Source: CAVSSX01 sp963730735 (lineage in GTDB: Bacteria; Actinomycetota; Acidimicrobiia; Acidimicrobiales; RAAP-2). From it: a DNA stretch of 64,000 nucleotides. The stretch is taken from the NCBI GenBank assembly GCA_963730735.1, contig CAVSSX010000008.1, positions 1 to 64,000 of the forward strand, given 5' to 3'. The notes beneath the pieces are model-generated. The model saw nothing but the letters and a program-made list of their open reading frames with translations. It was not told the DNA's origin and did no database searches. Of the stretch, positions 13,102-22,243 are shown in pieces. The position numbers and the translations under genes are program-made. Positions within the stretch are counted from its first letter, which is position 1. Each line of letters starts with the position of its first letter.

Positions 13102-14349
13102 TCAGTCGGCGCTGGGGTCAGCCGGGGCGGGGGCAGTCGGCGCCAGCAACGACCGGAAGACCATGCCCGTCCGGGGCTTCGGGACGAAGAACGACGTCTT
13201 GGCCGGCATGACCCGTCGGGCGTCGGCCCATTCGGCGATCTGTTCGACCCGGACCGGCCGCAACAACAGGGCTGCCTGGGCGTCGCCCGAGCGCACCGGG
13301 GCGACGGCCTCGTCGATGGCCGACGGGAAGGCCAGGTCGTGCGCCGGCAGGTCGGCCAGGGCCAGGGCCACCAGGGAGGAATCGAGATCGCTGTCGGCCG
13401 CCTCGACCGCCTCGGCCCGGGCGAAGAGCATCCATGCCCCGCGTCGGGTCACCAGGGCCAGCGCCCCGGACCGGGTCAGGGCCCCGATCGTGCGGTCGTC
13501 GGGATCGCCGGCCCGCATGACGTCGAACCACCGGCCGAATGCCCCCGGGATGTCGGCGGTGGCCGGGAGTCCCGAGACGGTCCGGTGGATCGCCCCGACC
13601 TCCAGTTGATCGGGCGCCAACTCGGTCACCAGGGCCATGACCAGGTCGGCCGGCCCGGCGTCCCCGGTGAGCCGGCGGCGCTCCTCCCGATAGGTGCGGG
13701 CCACCTCGTAGCGGTGGTGGCCGTCGGCGATGACCAGGGTGGCGCCGCCCACGGCGTCGGTGATGGCCGACATCCGGTCGGGATCGGTCTCGACCCAGAG
13801 CTGGTGGCGGACGCCGTCGTCGTCGACCGCCTCGCCGACCGGCGGGGTCGACGGGTCGAGGCGCTCGGCCAGCCCGGCCGCCCGGGACAGCCCCCAGATG
13901 GGGGAGAGGTTGGCCCGGGTGGCGGCGAGCAGCTCGAGCCGGTCGCTGCGGGCCTTGGGCAGCGTCGCCTCGTGGGGCAGGACGTCGGTGGCCGTGCCCG
14001 GGTCCTCGACGCCGAGGGCCCCGATCACGCCGGTGGTGACCCGTCCGGCGGGGGTGGTCATGCGGTAGGGGTAGAGGGCCGGGGGATCGGGTAGCAGCGT
14101 GCCCTCCTCCATCCACGTGGCCAGCAGTTGGGCCGCCACCTCCCGGGCCGGACGGCGGTTGCGCAGGTCGGGCTCGGGGAGCTCGACCCGGATGGCGTTG
14201 ACCGAGTGGCGTGAGGCCAGCCGCTGACGCTCGGCCGAGCCGACGACGTCGTAGGGCGGGGCGATCACCTGGTCCAGGCGAACCCGGGCCGGGTTGTAAC
14301 GCCAGCCACCGAAGGGCAGGAACCGGGGCACCGAGCCAGAGTGACACAT
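13102..14349 (-). CDS. DUF1015 family protein
   Basis: The protein of up to 415 residues has the family's N-terminal pattern: PRFLPFGGWRYNPARV, then VIAPPYDVVGSAERQ. In the middle it has VIADGHHRYEVARTYREER, the most conserved stretch, and near the end it has KTSFFVPKPRTGM. The family is widespread in bacteria and its biochemical role is not settled; I assign none. GTG at 14331 (MPRFLPFGGW) is a likely alternative start that fits related proteins better than ATG 14349. The gene is divergent from pgsA and convergent with korB. Confidence 0.82.
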   Translation of the reverse strand: MCHSGSVPRFLPFGGWRYNPARVRLDQVIAPPYDVVGSAERQRLASRHSVNAIRVELPEPDLRNRRPAREVAAQLLATWMEEGTLLPDPPALYPYRMTTPAGRVTTGVIGALGVEDPGTATDVLPHEATLPKARSDRLELLAATRANLSPIWGLSRAAGLAERLDPSTPPVGEAVDDDGVRHQLWVETDPDRMSAITDAVGGATLVIADGHHRYEVARTYREERRRLTGDAGPADLVMALVTELAPDQLEVGAIHRTVSGLPATADIPGAFGRWFDVMRAGDPDDRTIGALTRSGALALVTRRGAWMLFARAEAVEAADSDLDSSLVALALADLPAHDLAFPSAIDEAVAPVRSGDAQAALLLRPVRVEQIAEWADARRVMPAKTSFFVPKPRTGMVFRSLLAPTAPAPADPSAD

Positions 14350-14435
14350 GGCCGCGACCGAGGGCGGACCTCCGGCGGGCGACCACCGAGCGCCGGGCAG
14401 GGGTGCTGGGTCATCGCGCTCGGGGACCCGTCCCG

Positions 14436-14441
14436 TACACT
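14436..14441 (+). promoter_or_regulatory. Leaderless -10 element TACACT (phosphatidyltransferase gene)
   Basis: TACACT ends six bases before GTG 14448. It selects that start over longer upstream readings of the same frame. Confidence 0.5.
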
Positions 14442-14447
14442 GAGGAC

Positions 14448-15113
14448 GTGGGAGAACCTGGATCGTCGGCCGACCAGGCGGCGACCGCCATGGGGTCGCC
14501 GGCCGCCGAGACGGCCGAGCCGGGCGTCGACCGGGTGCTCACGATCCCCAACCTCATCACCCTGGTCCGGTTGCTGTGCATCCCGGTCTACATCTGGCTG
14601 TTGTTCGGGACGAGCCGCCAGAGCGCGGCCGCCGTGCTGCTGGCCGTCCTCGGGGCCACCGACTGGGTCGACGGCTTCGTCGCCCGCCGCTACCACCAGG
14701 TGTCGACCATCGGCAAGGTGCTCGACCCGGCCGTCGACCGGGTGCTGGTCGGCACCGCCGTCATCACGATCATGATCCATGGCGCCGTGCCGATCTGGTT
14801 CGGCGTGGCCACCATCGCCCGTGAGGTGGTGGTCACGGCCATGGTCCTCACCCTGGCCTCGCTCGGGGCCAAGCGGATCGACGTGCTCTGGGTCGGCAAG
14901 GCCGGGACGTTCGCCCTGATGTTCGCCTACCCGGCGTTCCTGCTTGGGCACGGCACGGCGGGGTGGCAGGAACCCATCCGGGTCATCGCCTGGGTGACCG
15001 GGATCCTGGGCCTGGTCCTGGCGTGGGTGGCGGCCTTCTCCTACGTGGCACCGGCCCGACGGGCCCTGGCCGAAGGGCGGGCCGGGAGGGCCGCCGGAAG
15101 GGTGGCGACATGA
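14448..15113 (+). CDS. pgsA: CDP-alcohol phosphatidyltransferase (PgsA-like)
   Basis: The 221-residue integral membrane enzyme has the full CDP-alcohol phosphatidyltransferase signature D-x2-DG-x2-AR-x8-G-x3-D-x3-D, read as DWVDGFVARR, then GKVLDPAVD. Several hydrophobic helices surround it. The N-terminal RVLTIPNLITLVRLLCIPVY is typical of phosphatidylglycerophosphate synthases, so transfer of phosphatidyl from CDP-diacylglycerol to glycerol-3-phosphate is the best guess. Other acceptors, such as inositol phosphate, cannot be excluded. The start is set by the -10 element and the loss of homology upstream. Its TGA overlaps the ATG of the next gene. Confidence 0.85.
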   Translation: MGEPGSSADQAATAMGSPAAETAEPGVDRVLTIPNLITLVRLLCIPVYIWLLFGTSRQSAAAVLLAVLGATDWVDGFVARRYHQVSTIGKVLDPAVDRVLVGTAVITIMIHGAVPIWFGVATIAREVVVTAMVLTLASLGAKRIDVLWVGKAGTFALMFAYPAFLLGHGTAGWQEPIRVIAWVTGILGLVLAWVAAFSYVAPARRALAEGRAGRAAGRVAT

Positions 15114-17596
15114 AGGCAGTCATCATGGCCGGCGGTGAGGGCACACGGCTGCGGCCGCTCACCTCCAACCAGCCCAAACCCATGTTGCCGATGGCCAACC
15201 GGCCCATGATGGAGCACGTCGTCCTGCTGCTGCGCCAGCACGGCTTCACCGAGATCGTGGTCACCGTGGCCTTCATGGCCAACGCCATCCGGAGCTACTT
15301 CGGCGACGGCTCCGAGCTCGGGGTCCGGATGGTCTACGCCACCGAGGAGACCCCACTCGGCACCGCCGGCTCGGTGCTCAACGCCCGTGACGAGCTCGAC
15401 GAGCGGTTCCTCGTGATCTCCGGCGACGTCCTGACCGACATCGACCTGTCGGCCGTGGTCGGGTTCCACGAGAAGAACAACTCCCTGGCCACTCTGGCCC
15501 TCCAGTCGGTGGAGAACCCGCTCGAGTTCGGGATCGTGATCGCCCGGGAGGACGGCTCGATCGAGCGGTTCTTGGAGAAGCCCACCTGGGGCCAGGTGTT
15601 CAGCGACACCATCAACACCGGGATCTACGTGCTCGAGCCCGAGATCTTCGACTTCATCCCCGAGGGCCGACCGGTGGACTTCTCGAGCGAGGTCTTCCCC
15701 GAGGTGCTGGGGTCGGGTCGACCGATCTTCGGCTACGTCACCGAGGGCTACTGGGAGGACGTCGGCACCACCGAGGCCTACCTCAAGGCCCACCAGGACA
15801 TCCTGGACAACAAGGTCCAGGTCGACATCGACGGGTTCGCCCTGCGACCGGGGGTGTGGCTGGGCAAGGGGTCGACGGTCGAGCCCACGGCGGTCATCGA
15901 CGGGCCGGCCATCATCGGCGACAACTGCACGGTCGGCGCGGGGGTCGTCCTCGGCGAGTACACCACGCTCGGCTCCAACGTCCGGATCGCCGACGGGGCC
16001 GAAGTGCGTCGTTCAGTCATCTCGGACAACGGCTACCTCGGACAGGGGTGCCGGGTCGAGGGAGCGGTGGTCGGCCGGGCCTGCGACCTGCGGCAGGGCT
16101 CGCGCATCGACCCGGGCGCGGTGCTCGGTGACGGGTGCCTCATCGGCACCAACGCCGAGATCCGCGACGGCGTGAAGGTGTACCCCTTCAAGACGGTCGA
16201 GACCGGGGCCACGGTCAACTCGTCGATCGTGTGGGAGTCGGGTGGCTCCCGGGTGCTCTTCGGCCGTGACGGGGTGAAGGGCATCGCCAACGTGGACATC
16301 AGCCCGGAGCTGGTCCTGCGGCTGTCGATGGCCTGGGCCTCCACGCTCGACAAGGGCACCCAGATCACGGCGTCGCGTGACACCAGCCGAACGGCCCGGG
16401 TGCTCAAGCGGGCCATCATGGTGGGTTGCAACTCGGCGGGCATCAACGTCGACGACCTGGAGGTGGCCACGGTCCCGGTGACCCGCCACGAGGTCCGCGG
16501 CACGGCCAGCCAGGGCGGGGTCACCGTGCGGCTCGACCCGAGCGATCCGCAGTCGGTGGTCATCCGCTTCTTCGACGCCCAGGGCCTCGACATCACCGAG
16601 AACGCCCAGCGCAAGGTGGAACGGCTCTACTACCGAGAGGAATTCCGCCGGGTGCTCGCCCGAGAGATCGGTGACATCGAGTTCCCGGGCCGGGCCGTCG
16701 AGCGCTACACGGCCGACCTGGTGGCCGGGGTCGACCTGTCGCAGGCCCGCTCGGCCGGCCTCAAGATCGTCCTCGACCTGTCCTTCGGGTCGGCCAGCTT
16801 CGTGATGCCCAACCTCCTGTCCAAGCTCGAAGCCGACGTCCTGGTGGTCAATCCGTACGCCCACACCCCCGGGATGATGGCCCTCGACCGGACGGCCAGT
16901 GCCATCCGGGTGGCCGACCTCGTCCGGGCATCGGGCGCCCACCTGGGGGCCGTGGTCGACCCCGACGGCGAGCACCTCACGATCGTCGACAACGAGGGCG
17001 CCGTGCTCACCGACGACCAGGCGCTGCTGTTGCTGCTCGGCCTGGTGGTCGAGACCCACCCCCACGCCCGGGTGGCGCTGCCGGTGGCGGCGTCCCGGGG
17101 GGCCGAGGACATCTGTGCCCGGGGCGGGGCCGCCATCGTCTACACCAAGCTGTCGTCGGCCCACCTCATGGAAGTGGCGGCGTCGGGTGACGTGGCCTTC
17201 GCCGCCAGCCAGTCGGGCGGCTTCATCTTCCCCGACCTGCTGCCGGCCTACGACGCCGCGGCGACGCTGATGAAGCTGGTGTCCATGCTCACCGAGACCG
17301 GCCACACCCTCTCGTCGCTGGTCGCCGGGCTCCCCCCGGTGCACATCGAGCACGAGTCGGTGGTGACCCCTTGGGAGCAGAAGGGCCTGGTCATGCGGAC
17401 CCTGGTCGAGCAGCTGGCCGACCGTGACCTGGTGCTGGTGGACGGGGTCAAGGTCCCGACCGAGGACGGTTGGGTGCTGATCCTGCCCGACCCCGAGGAC
17501 CCGATCACCCATGTGTGGGCCGAGGGGCCGAGCGAGGCCCGGGCCCGAGCGATGGCCCAGCAATTCACGGTCCGGTTGCGCCAGATCCTCCGGTAG
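15110..17596 (+). CDS. Sugar-1-phosphate nucleotidyltransferase fused to a phosphomannomutase-like domain
   Basis: The 828-residue protein starts with MKAVIMAGGEGTRLRPLTS, the nucleotidyltransferase P-loop, and has GTAGSV and LVISGDVLTDIDLS. Residues from about 245 to 370 are hexapeptide repeats of a left-handed beta helix (IIGDNCTVGAGVVLGEYTTL and more). The C-terminal half resembles phosphomannomutase/phosphoglucomutase (ITASRDTSRTARVLKRAIM, GAVVDPDGEHLTIVDNEG) but lacks the catalytic TASHNP serine loop. This form is found in many actinobacteria and is annotated as mannose-1-phosphate guanylyltransferase. GDP-mannose supply for glycans is therefore likely, and the mutase half may be regulatory. 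ATG 15110 overlaps the pgsA stop. Confidence 0.82.
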   Translation: MKAVIMAGGEGTRLRPLTSNQPKPMLPMANRPMMEHVVLLLRQHGFTEIVVTVAFMANAIRSYFGDGSELGVRMVYATEETPLGTAGSVLNARDELDERFLVISGDVLTDIDLSAVVGFHEKNNSLATLALQSVENPLEFGIVIAREDGSIERFLEKPTWGQVFSDTINTGIYVLEPEIFDFIPEGRPVDFSSEVFPEVLGSGRPIFGYVTEGYWEDVGTTEAYLKAHQDILDNKVQVDIDGFALRPGVWLGKGSTVEPTAVIDGPAIIGDNCTVGAGVVLGEYTTLGSNVRIADGAEVRRSVISDNGYLGQGCRVEGAVVGRACDLRQGSRIDPGAVLGDGCLIGTNAEIRDGVKVYPFKTVETGATVNSSIVWESGGSRVLFGRDGVKGIANVDISPELVLRLSMAWASTLDKGTQITASRDTSRTARVLKRAIMVGCNSAGINVDDLEVATVPVTRHEVRGTASQGGVTVRLDPSDPQSVVIRFFDAQGLDITENAQRKVERLYYREEFRRVLAREIGDIEFPGRAVERYTADLVAGVDLSQARSAGLKIVLDLSFGSASFVMPNLLSKLEADVLVVNPYAHTPGMMALDRTASAIRVADLVRASGAHLGAVVDPDGEHLTIVDNEGAVLTDDQALLLLLGLVVETHPHARVALPVAASRGAEDICARGGAAIVYTKLSSAHLMEVAASGDVAFAASQSGGFIFPDLLPAYDAAATLMKLVSMLTETGHTLSSLVAGLPPVHIEHESVVTPWEQKGLVMRTLVEQLADRDLVLVDGVKVPTEDGWVLILPDPEDPITHVWAEGPSEARARAMAQQFTVRLRQILR

Positions 17597-17617
17597 TCCG
17601 GGGGTCGCCGGTTCCAG

Positions 17618-17623
17618 TAGGGT
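17618..17623 (+). promoter_or_regulatory. Leaderless -10 element TAGGGT (gcvH)
   Basis: TAGGGT ends seven bases before ATG 17631. Confidence 0.5.
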
Positions 17624-17630
17624 CCCCGGA

Positions 17631-18011
17631 ATGAACGTACCCGACGGTCTGTCGTACTCGAGCGACCACGAGTGGGCCCGCATCGACGGCGGTCGGGTCC
17701 GGGTGGGCATCACCGACTACGCCCAGGACGCCCTGGGCGACATCGTGTTCGTCGAGCTGCCCGAGGTCGGGGCGGCGGTGGCCCACGGCGCCTCCATCGG
17801 TGAGGTCGAGTCGACCAAGTCGGTCTCGGAGATCTACGCCCCGGTCTCGGGCACCGTGGTGGCCGTCAACCAGGCGTTGCCGGACTCGCCCGAGCAGCTG
17901 AACGCCGACCCGTACGGCGAGGGCTGGATCTGTGAGATCGAGCTCGATCCGCAGGCCCCGGCCGACGGCCTCCTCGATGCCGTGCAGTATCGACAACTGA
18001 TTGAGTCCTGA
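17631..18011 (+). CDS. gcvH: Glycine cleavage system H protein
   Basis: The 126-residue lipoyl carrier of the glycine cleavage complex shuttles the aminomethyl group from P to T protein and electrons to L protein. Its features are HEWARIDGGRVRVGITDYAQ near the start, GDIVFVELPEVG, and the lipoylation site ESTKSVSEIYAP with the lysine at residue 63. The end, GWICEIEL, is also typical. It stands about 16 kb from gcvT/gcvP but beside the FHA, ftsR and DUF151 genes with which it is grouped in many actinobacteria. Confidence 0.95.
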   Translation: MNVPDGLSYSSDHEWARIDGGRVRVGITDYAQDALGDIVFVELPEVGAAVAHGASIGEVESTKSVSEIYAPVSGTVVAVNQALPDSPEQLNADPYGEGWICEIELDPQAPADGLLDAVQYRQLIES

Positions 18012-18103
18012 GTCCGAACCCCTAGCCGCTCGCCCCGGCGCCACCCCGGCCCCGTCCCCCGTCCTCGCAGGTCACAGGGAAGCCATCGAAGAGAGCGACT
18101 ACC

Positions 18104-18583
18104 GTGGACCACGTGTTCTGCCATAACTGCGGGCATCGGAATCCCGAGGGGGTCAACTTCTGCTCGTCGTGTGGCGCCGTCCTCCCGAACCTCTCGAACG
18201 ACACCACGATCACCATCCAGGCGGTCGAGCACGACGGCCTCGACGACGACGTCATCCTGGCCTTCGACGACGTGCCCCGGGGCAACGGGGTCCTGGTGGT
18301 CAAACGTGGCCCGAACGTCGGTGCACGCTACGAACTTGCAGGTGGGACGGTCAGGGCGGGTCGCCACCCCGAGAGCGATATCTTTCTCGATGACATCACG
18401 GTGTCTCGACGTCACGCAGAGGTCGAGCCCACCGAGGATGGCCGGATGGTGATCCGGGACGTCGGGTCGTTGAACGGAACCTATGTGAACCGCGAGCGCA
18501 TCGACGAAGTGACGCTGTCCGGGGGGGATGAAGTGCAGATCGGCAAGTTCAAGCTCGTCTACTTGGTAGCGGGCGACGAGTGA
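18104..18583 (+). CDS. FHA-domain protein with N-terminal zinc ribbon (GarA-like)
   Basis: The 159-residue protein begins with a zinc ribbon (CHNC at residues 6-9, CSSC at 20-23). A Thr-containing linker (NDTTITIQ) resembles the phosphorylation site of mycobacterial GarA. The forkhead-associated domain covers about residues 75-150 ([29 protein letters not shown]). GarA-type proteins bind phosphothreonine and, when unphosphorylated, control 2-oxoglutarate and glutamate enzymes. Having KorAB in the same region fits that idea, but the link is an inference. The zinc ribbon is an addition to the mycobacterial form. GTG 18113 is a possible shorter start. Confidence 0.85.
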   Translation: MDHVFCHNCGHRNPEGVNFCSSCGAVLPNLSNDTTITIQAVEHDGLDDDVILAFDDVPRGNGVLVVKRGPNVGARYELAGGTVRAGRHPESDIFLDDITVSRRHAEVEPTEDGRMVIRDVGSLNGTYVNRERIDEVTLSGGDEVQIGKFKLVYLVAGDE

Positions 18584-18632
18584 GGTTGGCCCCGCACCAC
18601 GACGCGGTCGGGTCCATCCTGGAGGCCCCCCG

Positions 18633-19926
18633 GTGAGTAGTCGGACGTACATGTCGATCGGCGATGTCCTGACCTCGCTCCGCGTGGAGTTCCCCGACGT
18701 CACGATCTCGAAGATCCGGTTCCTCGAGAGCCAGGGGCTGGTCAACCCCGAACGGTCGCCGTCGGGCTACCGGAAGTTCTACGAGCACGACGTCGAGCGC
18801 CTCCGCTGGGTGCTCCGCCAGCAGCGGGAGCACTTCCTGCCGCTCAAGATCATCCGGGACCGCCTGGACAACGGCGAGCCGATCGAGGTCGCCGACGACC
18901 TGGCGGCGACGGGCACGGACGGCGAGGCGCCGGAGCGCCGCGACGCGCCCGCCCGAGCCACCGCCTCGACCGTGGCCGCGTCGTCGAGCCCCGGCGCCCC
19001 GGCGCCCCGGGCGGCGACCGCGACGGCGCCGGCGATGGCCGAGACCCCGAGCCTGATCGCACCGACCGAGGCGTCGCCCTCGCCGGCCACGACCGCCGCC
19101 GACCCGGGGCCGACGACCGGTACCCGCGTGTCGACGACCCCCACGCCGCCGGCCCCGGTTCCGGCCGCCGCCGCCCCGACTCCCAGCGGCGAAGGACCAG
19201 AGAACGCCGTCGCCGCCGGGTCGGATGCTCGCCCGGCGCCCGGCGCCGGCCGCGGCCGAGGCCGCCCCGACGACCCCGGCGCCGGCCCACGTCGCCGCCC
19301 CACCGGCCGACGTGGTGAGCACGACCGAGCGGCCCCCGGCCGAGGCACCGGCCACCGAGACCTCGAGTGCCGCCCGGGCCCGGGGGAGGGGCGCCAAGGC
19401 CCCCTCCACCCCCGCCTCGGCCCCCGCCGCCACGGCGTCGACGCCCGAGACGGCGCCGTCCGCCGAGTCGACGTCGCGGGGCGGGCGGCGGGCCGAGCGG
19501 CCGGCGGCCGAACGGGACGACTTCGCCACGGTCGGGGGCGTGAGCGGGGCCAGCATGACCGCCGAGGAGCTGGCCAACGCCAGCGGCCTCTCGGTGATCG
19601 AGCTGGCCACCCTCGAAGGCTTCGGGCTCATCGCCCCGATGGAGGTGGCCGGGGTCCTCTACTACGACGAGGAGGCCCTCACCGTGGCCGCCCTGGCGGC
19701 CGAGTTCGGCCGCTACGGGATCGAGGCCCGCCATCTCCGGCTCTACCGCAACGCCGTCGACCGGGAGATGGGCCTGGTCGAGCAGATCGTCACGCCGCTC
19801 CTGCGCCAGCGCAACCCCGAGGCCCGCCAGCGGGCCGCCGAAGCGGCCGCCGACCTGGCCCGATTGGGCCAGGGGCTCCGGGCCTCCCTGGTCCGTCGCG
19901 ACATCCGTCGCCAACTTGGCGGATAG
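18633..19926 (+). CDS. ftsR: MerR-family regulator, FtsR-like, frameshifted in its linker
   Basis: The N-terminal winged helix ([53 protein letters not shown]) is read from GTG 18633. A long Ala/Pro/Thr linker follows. The conserved C-terminal domain ([54 protein letters not shown]) lies in the +1 frame and ends at 19926. The frames change between about 19225 and 19260 in GC-rich repeats, and the length is one base over a multiple of three. FtsR in corynebacteria activates ftsZ and cell division genes; the position between the FHA and DUF151 genes matches that family. Function would be lost if the insertion is real. Confidence 0.75.
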
Positions 19927-19980
19927 CGCCGCCGACACCCCGGCTGAGCTGGGGGGGAACACGTGACGGGTGGGTGGCGC

Positions 19981-19986
19981 TACATT
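19981..19986 (+). promoter_or_regulatory. Leaderless -10 element TACATT (DUF151 gene)
   Basis: TACATT ends six bases before ATG 19993. Confidence 0.45.
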
Positions 19987-19992
19987 GCGTCC

Positions 19993-20502
19993 ATGGTCGA
20001 AGTCCGGCTCCGGGCGGTGCGGGTGGACCTGCAGTCGAACACCCCGGTCATCTTGCTGCAGGAGACGGAGGGTGAAGGTCGGACCCTGCCGATCTTCATC
20101 GGTACGCCCGAGGCCACGGCCATTGCCTACGCCCTCCAGGGCGTCGACACCCCCCGACCCATGACCCACGACTTGATCCACGACGTGCTCGAGACGTTGC
20201 ACGTCGAGGTCGAGCGGGTGGTGATCACCGAGCTGCGGGCCGGGACGTACTACGCCGAGCTCCAGTTGCTCCAGGGAGCCGCCCGATCGACCGTGTCGTC
20301 GCGGCCGTCGGACGCCGTGGCCGTGGCCGTGCGCACGGGGAGCCCCCTGTTCGTCTCCGACGACCTCATGGATGCCGAGGGCGTCCTGTTGGCCATCGAG
20401 AGCGGGGAAGAGGAAGAGGAGGAGGGGTCGAACCCCGAGGAGCTGGTCGGCCAGTTCCGGCAGTTCCTCGATTCGATCAAGCCGGAGGACTTCAGCGGGT
20501 GA
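19993..20502 (+). CDS. Bifunctional nuclease family protein (DUF151)
   Basis: The 169-residue protein is a full-length DUF151 domain: [53 protein letters not shown], and [21 protein letters not shown] very acidic stretch (EEEEEEG) and a short C-terminal helix follow. Plant and thermophile members of the family have RNase/DNase activity, but the bacterial role is poorly known. The order gcvH - FHA - ftsR - DUF151 is a conserved actinobacterial block. The next gene overlaps its stop by four bases. Confidence 0.88.
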   Translation: MVEVRLRAVRVDLQSNTPVILLQETEGEGRTLPIFIGTPEATAIAYALQGVDTPRPMTHDLIHDVLETLHVEVERVVITELRAGTYYAELQLLQGAARSTVSSRPSDAVAVAVRTGSPLFVSDDLMDAEGVLLAIESGEEEEEEGSNPEELVGQFRQFLDSIKPEDFSG

Positions 20503-21137
20503 GCCGCCAGCCACGCCCGACCCGACGCCGGCTGGCCTGGTCGTTGAGCGTCCCCGCCGTCGTGGCCGTCGCCATCGGGCTCGCCGGGTGCTCGTCCAAC
20601 GCCACCACGTCGCCCACGACCACCACGACCACCGGCGCGTCGACGACGACCACCGGCGCGTCGACCACGACCACGTCGGCGTCGACCACCACCACGACGG
20701 GGACCACCACCTGCCAACCCCAGCAGCTCTCGGCGTCACCCACGAACGTGGGCGGGGGCGCCGGCACGATCGAGCTGTCGGTGAGCCTGAAGAACATCTC
20801 CAGCACCACCTGCACGCTGGCCGGGTACCCGGGCATGCAGCTGCTCAGCTCGACCGGGGCCTCGCTGCCCACCAACGTCGTGCGGGGGGGCGGCCAGCCG
20901 TTCAGCGCCTCGGCGGCCAACCAGCCCCCGAGCACGGTGACCCTGGCCCCGAACGCCGTCGCCGCCTTCTCGCTCAACTACGAGGACGTGCCGGTGGGCG
21001 GCGAGACGACGTGTCCCACCTCGGCCAAAGCCGAGATCACGCCACCGAACGACACCGCCTTCCTCACCGTGGCCCTGCAGATCGCCCCGTGCGGCGGCGG
21101 GACCATCCACGTCTCGCCGGTCTACGCCGCCAGCTGA
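20499..21137 (+). CDS. Secreted lipoprotein with DUF4232-like domain
   Basis: GTG 20499 overlaps the previous stop (GTGA). The 212-residue product has an Arg-rich N-terminus, a hydrophobic segment and a lipobox (GLAGCSS, cysteine near residue 28). A Thr/Ser/Ala low-complexity tract (repeats of GASTTTT) would span the cell wall. The globular part after residue 70 matches DUF4232 in pattern: LSVSLKNISSTTCTLAGYPG, then four more cysteines. It is anchored outside the cell and its ligand is unknown. Confidence 0.75.
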   Translation: MSRQPRPTRRRLAWSLSVPAVVAVAIGLAGCSSNATTSPTTTTTTGASTTTTGASTTTTSASTTTTTGTTTCQPQQLSASPTNVGGGAGTIELSVSLKNISSTTCTLAGYPGMQLLSSTGASLPTNVVRGGGQPFSASAANQPPSTVTLAPNAVAAFSLNYEDVPVGGETTCPTSAKAEITPPNDTAFLTVALQIAPCGGGTIHVSPVYAAS

Positions 21138-21142
21138 GGCAC

Positions 21143-21174
21143 GGTCCCCGACCCGGGCAACCCCCGGGGGGACC
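21143..21174. terminator. Hairpin between convergent genes
   Basis: GGTCCCC at 21143 pairs with GGGGACC at 21168, between the lipoprotein gene and the minus-strand reductase gene. Confidence 0.4.
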
Positions 21175-21186
21175 ACCCGGACACCC

Positions 21187-22179
21187 TCAGCGGTCGGGTC
21201 GAACCAGCACCCGGCCCCGGACCCGGCCGGCGATGACCTGGTCGAGCGCCTCGGGTAGCCCGTCGAGGCCGATCTCGCGCTCGACGACGTCGTCGAGCAG
21301 GCCGGCGGGGAACTGGGCGGCCATCTCGGTCCACACGTCGCGTCGTCGACCGATCGGGGTCAGGACCGAGTCCACGCCGAGCAGGGCCACGTTGCGCAGG
21401 ATGAACGGGAAGACGGTCAGGGGCAGTACCGCGCCGGCGGTGAGGCCGCTGGCCGCCACCGCCCCGTCGTAGCGCAGCGAGCGGACCACCGAGGCCAGCG
21501 TGGCGCCGCCGACGCAGTCGACGGCGGCCGCCCAGCGCTCGGCGCCGAGGGGGCGCCCCTCGTCCACGACGATGTCCTCCCGTCCCACGATCTCGCTGGC
21601 GCCGAGGCGCCGGAGGTAGTCGTGCTCGTGGGCCTTGCCGCTACTGGCCACCACCTCGAAGCCGTGGTGGGCCAAGGTGGCCACGGCCATGCTGCCCACG
21701 CCGCCCGAGGCCCCGGTGACCAGCACTGGCCCGTCGGCCGGGGTGCAACCGGCCTGGGCCAGGGCCCGACGGGAGAGGACGGCGGTGAAGCCGGCCGTTC
21801 CCACCACCATGGCCTGTCGGGCCGTCAGCCCGTTCGGGAGCGGGACGACCCAGTCGGCCGGCACCCGGGCCAGCTCGGCGAAGCCCCCGTGGTGGTCGGT
21901 GCCCAGCTCGTAGCCGTGGACCAGGACCTCGCTGCCCACGGCGATGGTCGGGTCCGTGCTCTCCTCGACCGTGCCGGCCAGGTCGACGCCCAGGATCAAC
22001 GGCGACCGGCGGGCCACCCGGTTCTTGGCCTGGATGGCCATCCCGTCCTTGTAGTTGATGGCCGACCAGCTGACCCGGACCAGGACCTCCCCGTCGGGCA
22101 GATCGGCGGGGTCGAAGGGGCGCACGGCCGCCTCGATGACGTCATCGGTCCGGGTGGCGACAAAGGCTCGGAAGGTCAC
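21187..22179 (-). CDS. acuI: Acrylyl-CoA reductase / YhdH-type quinone oxidoreductase
   Basis: The 330-residue medium-chain reductase has a GroES-like N-domain (SWSAINYKDGMAIQAKNRVA, LGVDLAGTVEES) and a Rossmann domain with LVTGASGGVGSMAVATLAHH, then VASSGKAHEHDYLRRLGA. It carries no zinc-binding cysteines, as in the YhdH/YhfP/AcuI group. Those enzymes reduce acrylyl-CoA or quinone-like enones with NADPH. GTG 22179 follows a TAAGGT element (22187-22192) by seven bases, which decides the start. The gene is divergent from the S9 peptidase gene, 64 bases away. Confidence 0.85.
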   Translation of the reverse strand: MTFRAFVATRTDDVIEAAVRPFDPADLPDGEVLVRVSWSAINYKDGMAIQAKNRVARRSPLILGVDLAGTVEESTDPTIAVGSEVLVHGYELGTDHHGGFAELARVPADWVVPLPNGLTARQAMVVGTAGFTAVLSRRALAQAGCTPADGPVLVTGASGGVGSMAVATLAHHGFEVVASSGKAHEHDYLRRLGASEIVGREDIVVDEGRPLGAERWAAAVDCVGGATLASVVRSLRYDGAVAASGLTAGAVLPLTVFPFILRNVALLGVDSVLTPIGRRRDVWTEMAAQFPAGLLDDVVEREIGLDGLPEALDQVIAGRVRGRVLVRPDR

Positions 22180-22186
22180 GGGGAGC

Positions 22187-22192
22187 ACCTTA
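22187..22192 (-). promoter_or_regulatory. Leaderless -10 element TAAGGT (acuI)
   Basis: Read on the minus strand, TAAGGT ends seven bases before GTG 22179. Confidence 0.45.
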
Positions 22193-22231
22193 GGCATCGG
22201 GGACCCGGGCCGGCATGCCCGCAGGGTCGGG

Positions 22232-22237
22232 TACCGT
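22232..22237 (+). promoter_or_regulatory. Leaderless -10 element TACCGT (S9 peptidase)
   Basis: TACCGT ends six bases before GTG 22244. With the acuI element it makes a compact divergent promoter pair. Confidence 0.45.
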
Positions 22238-22243
22238 GCCGGG

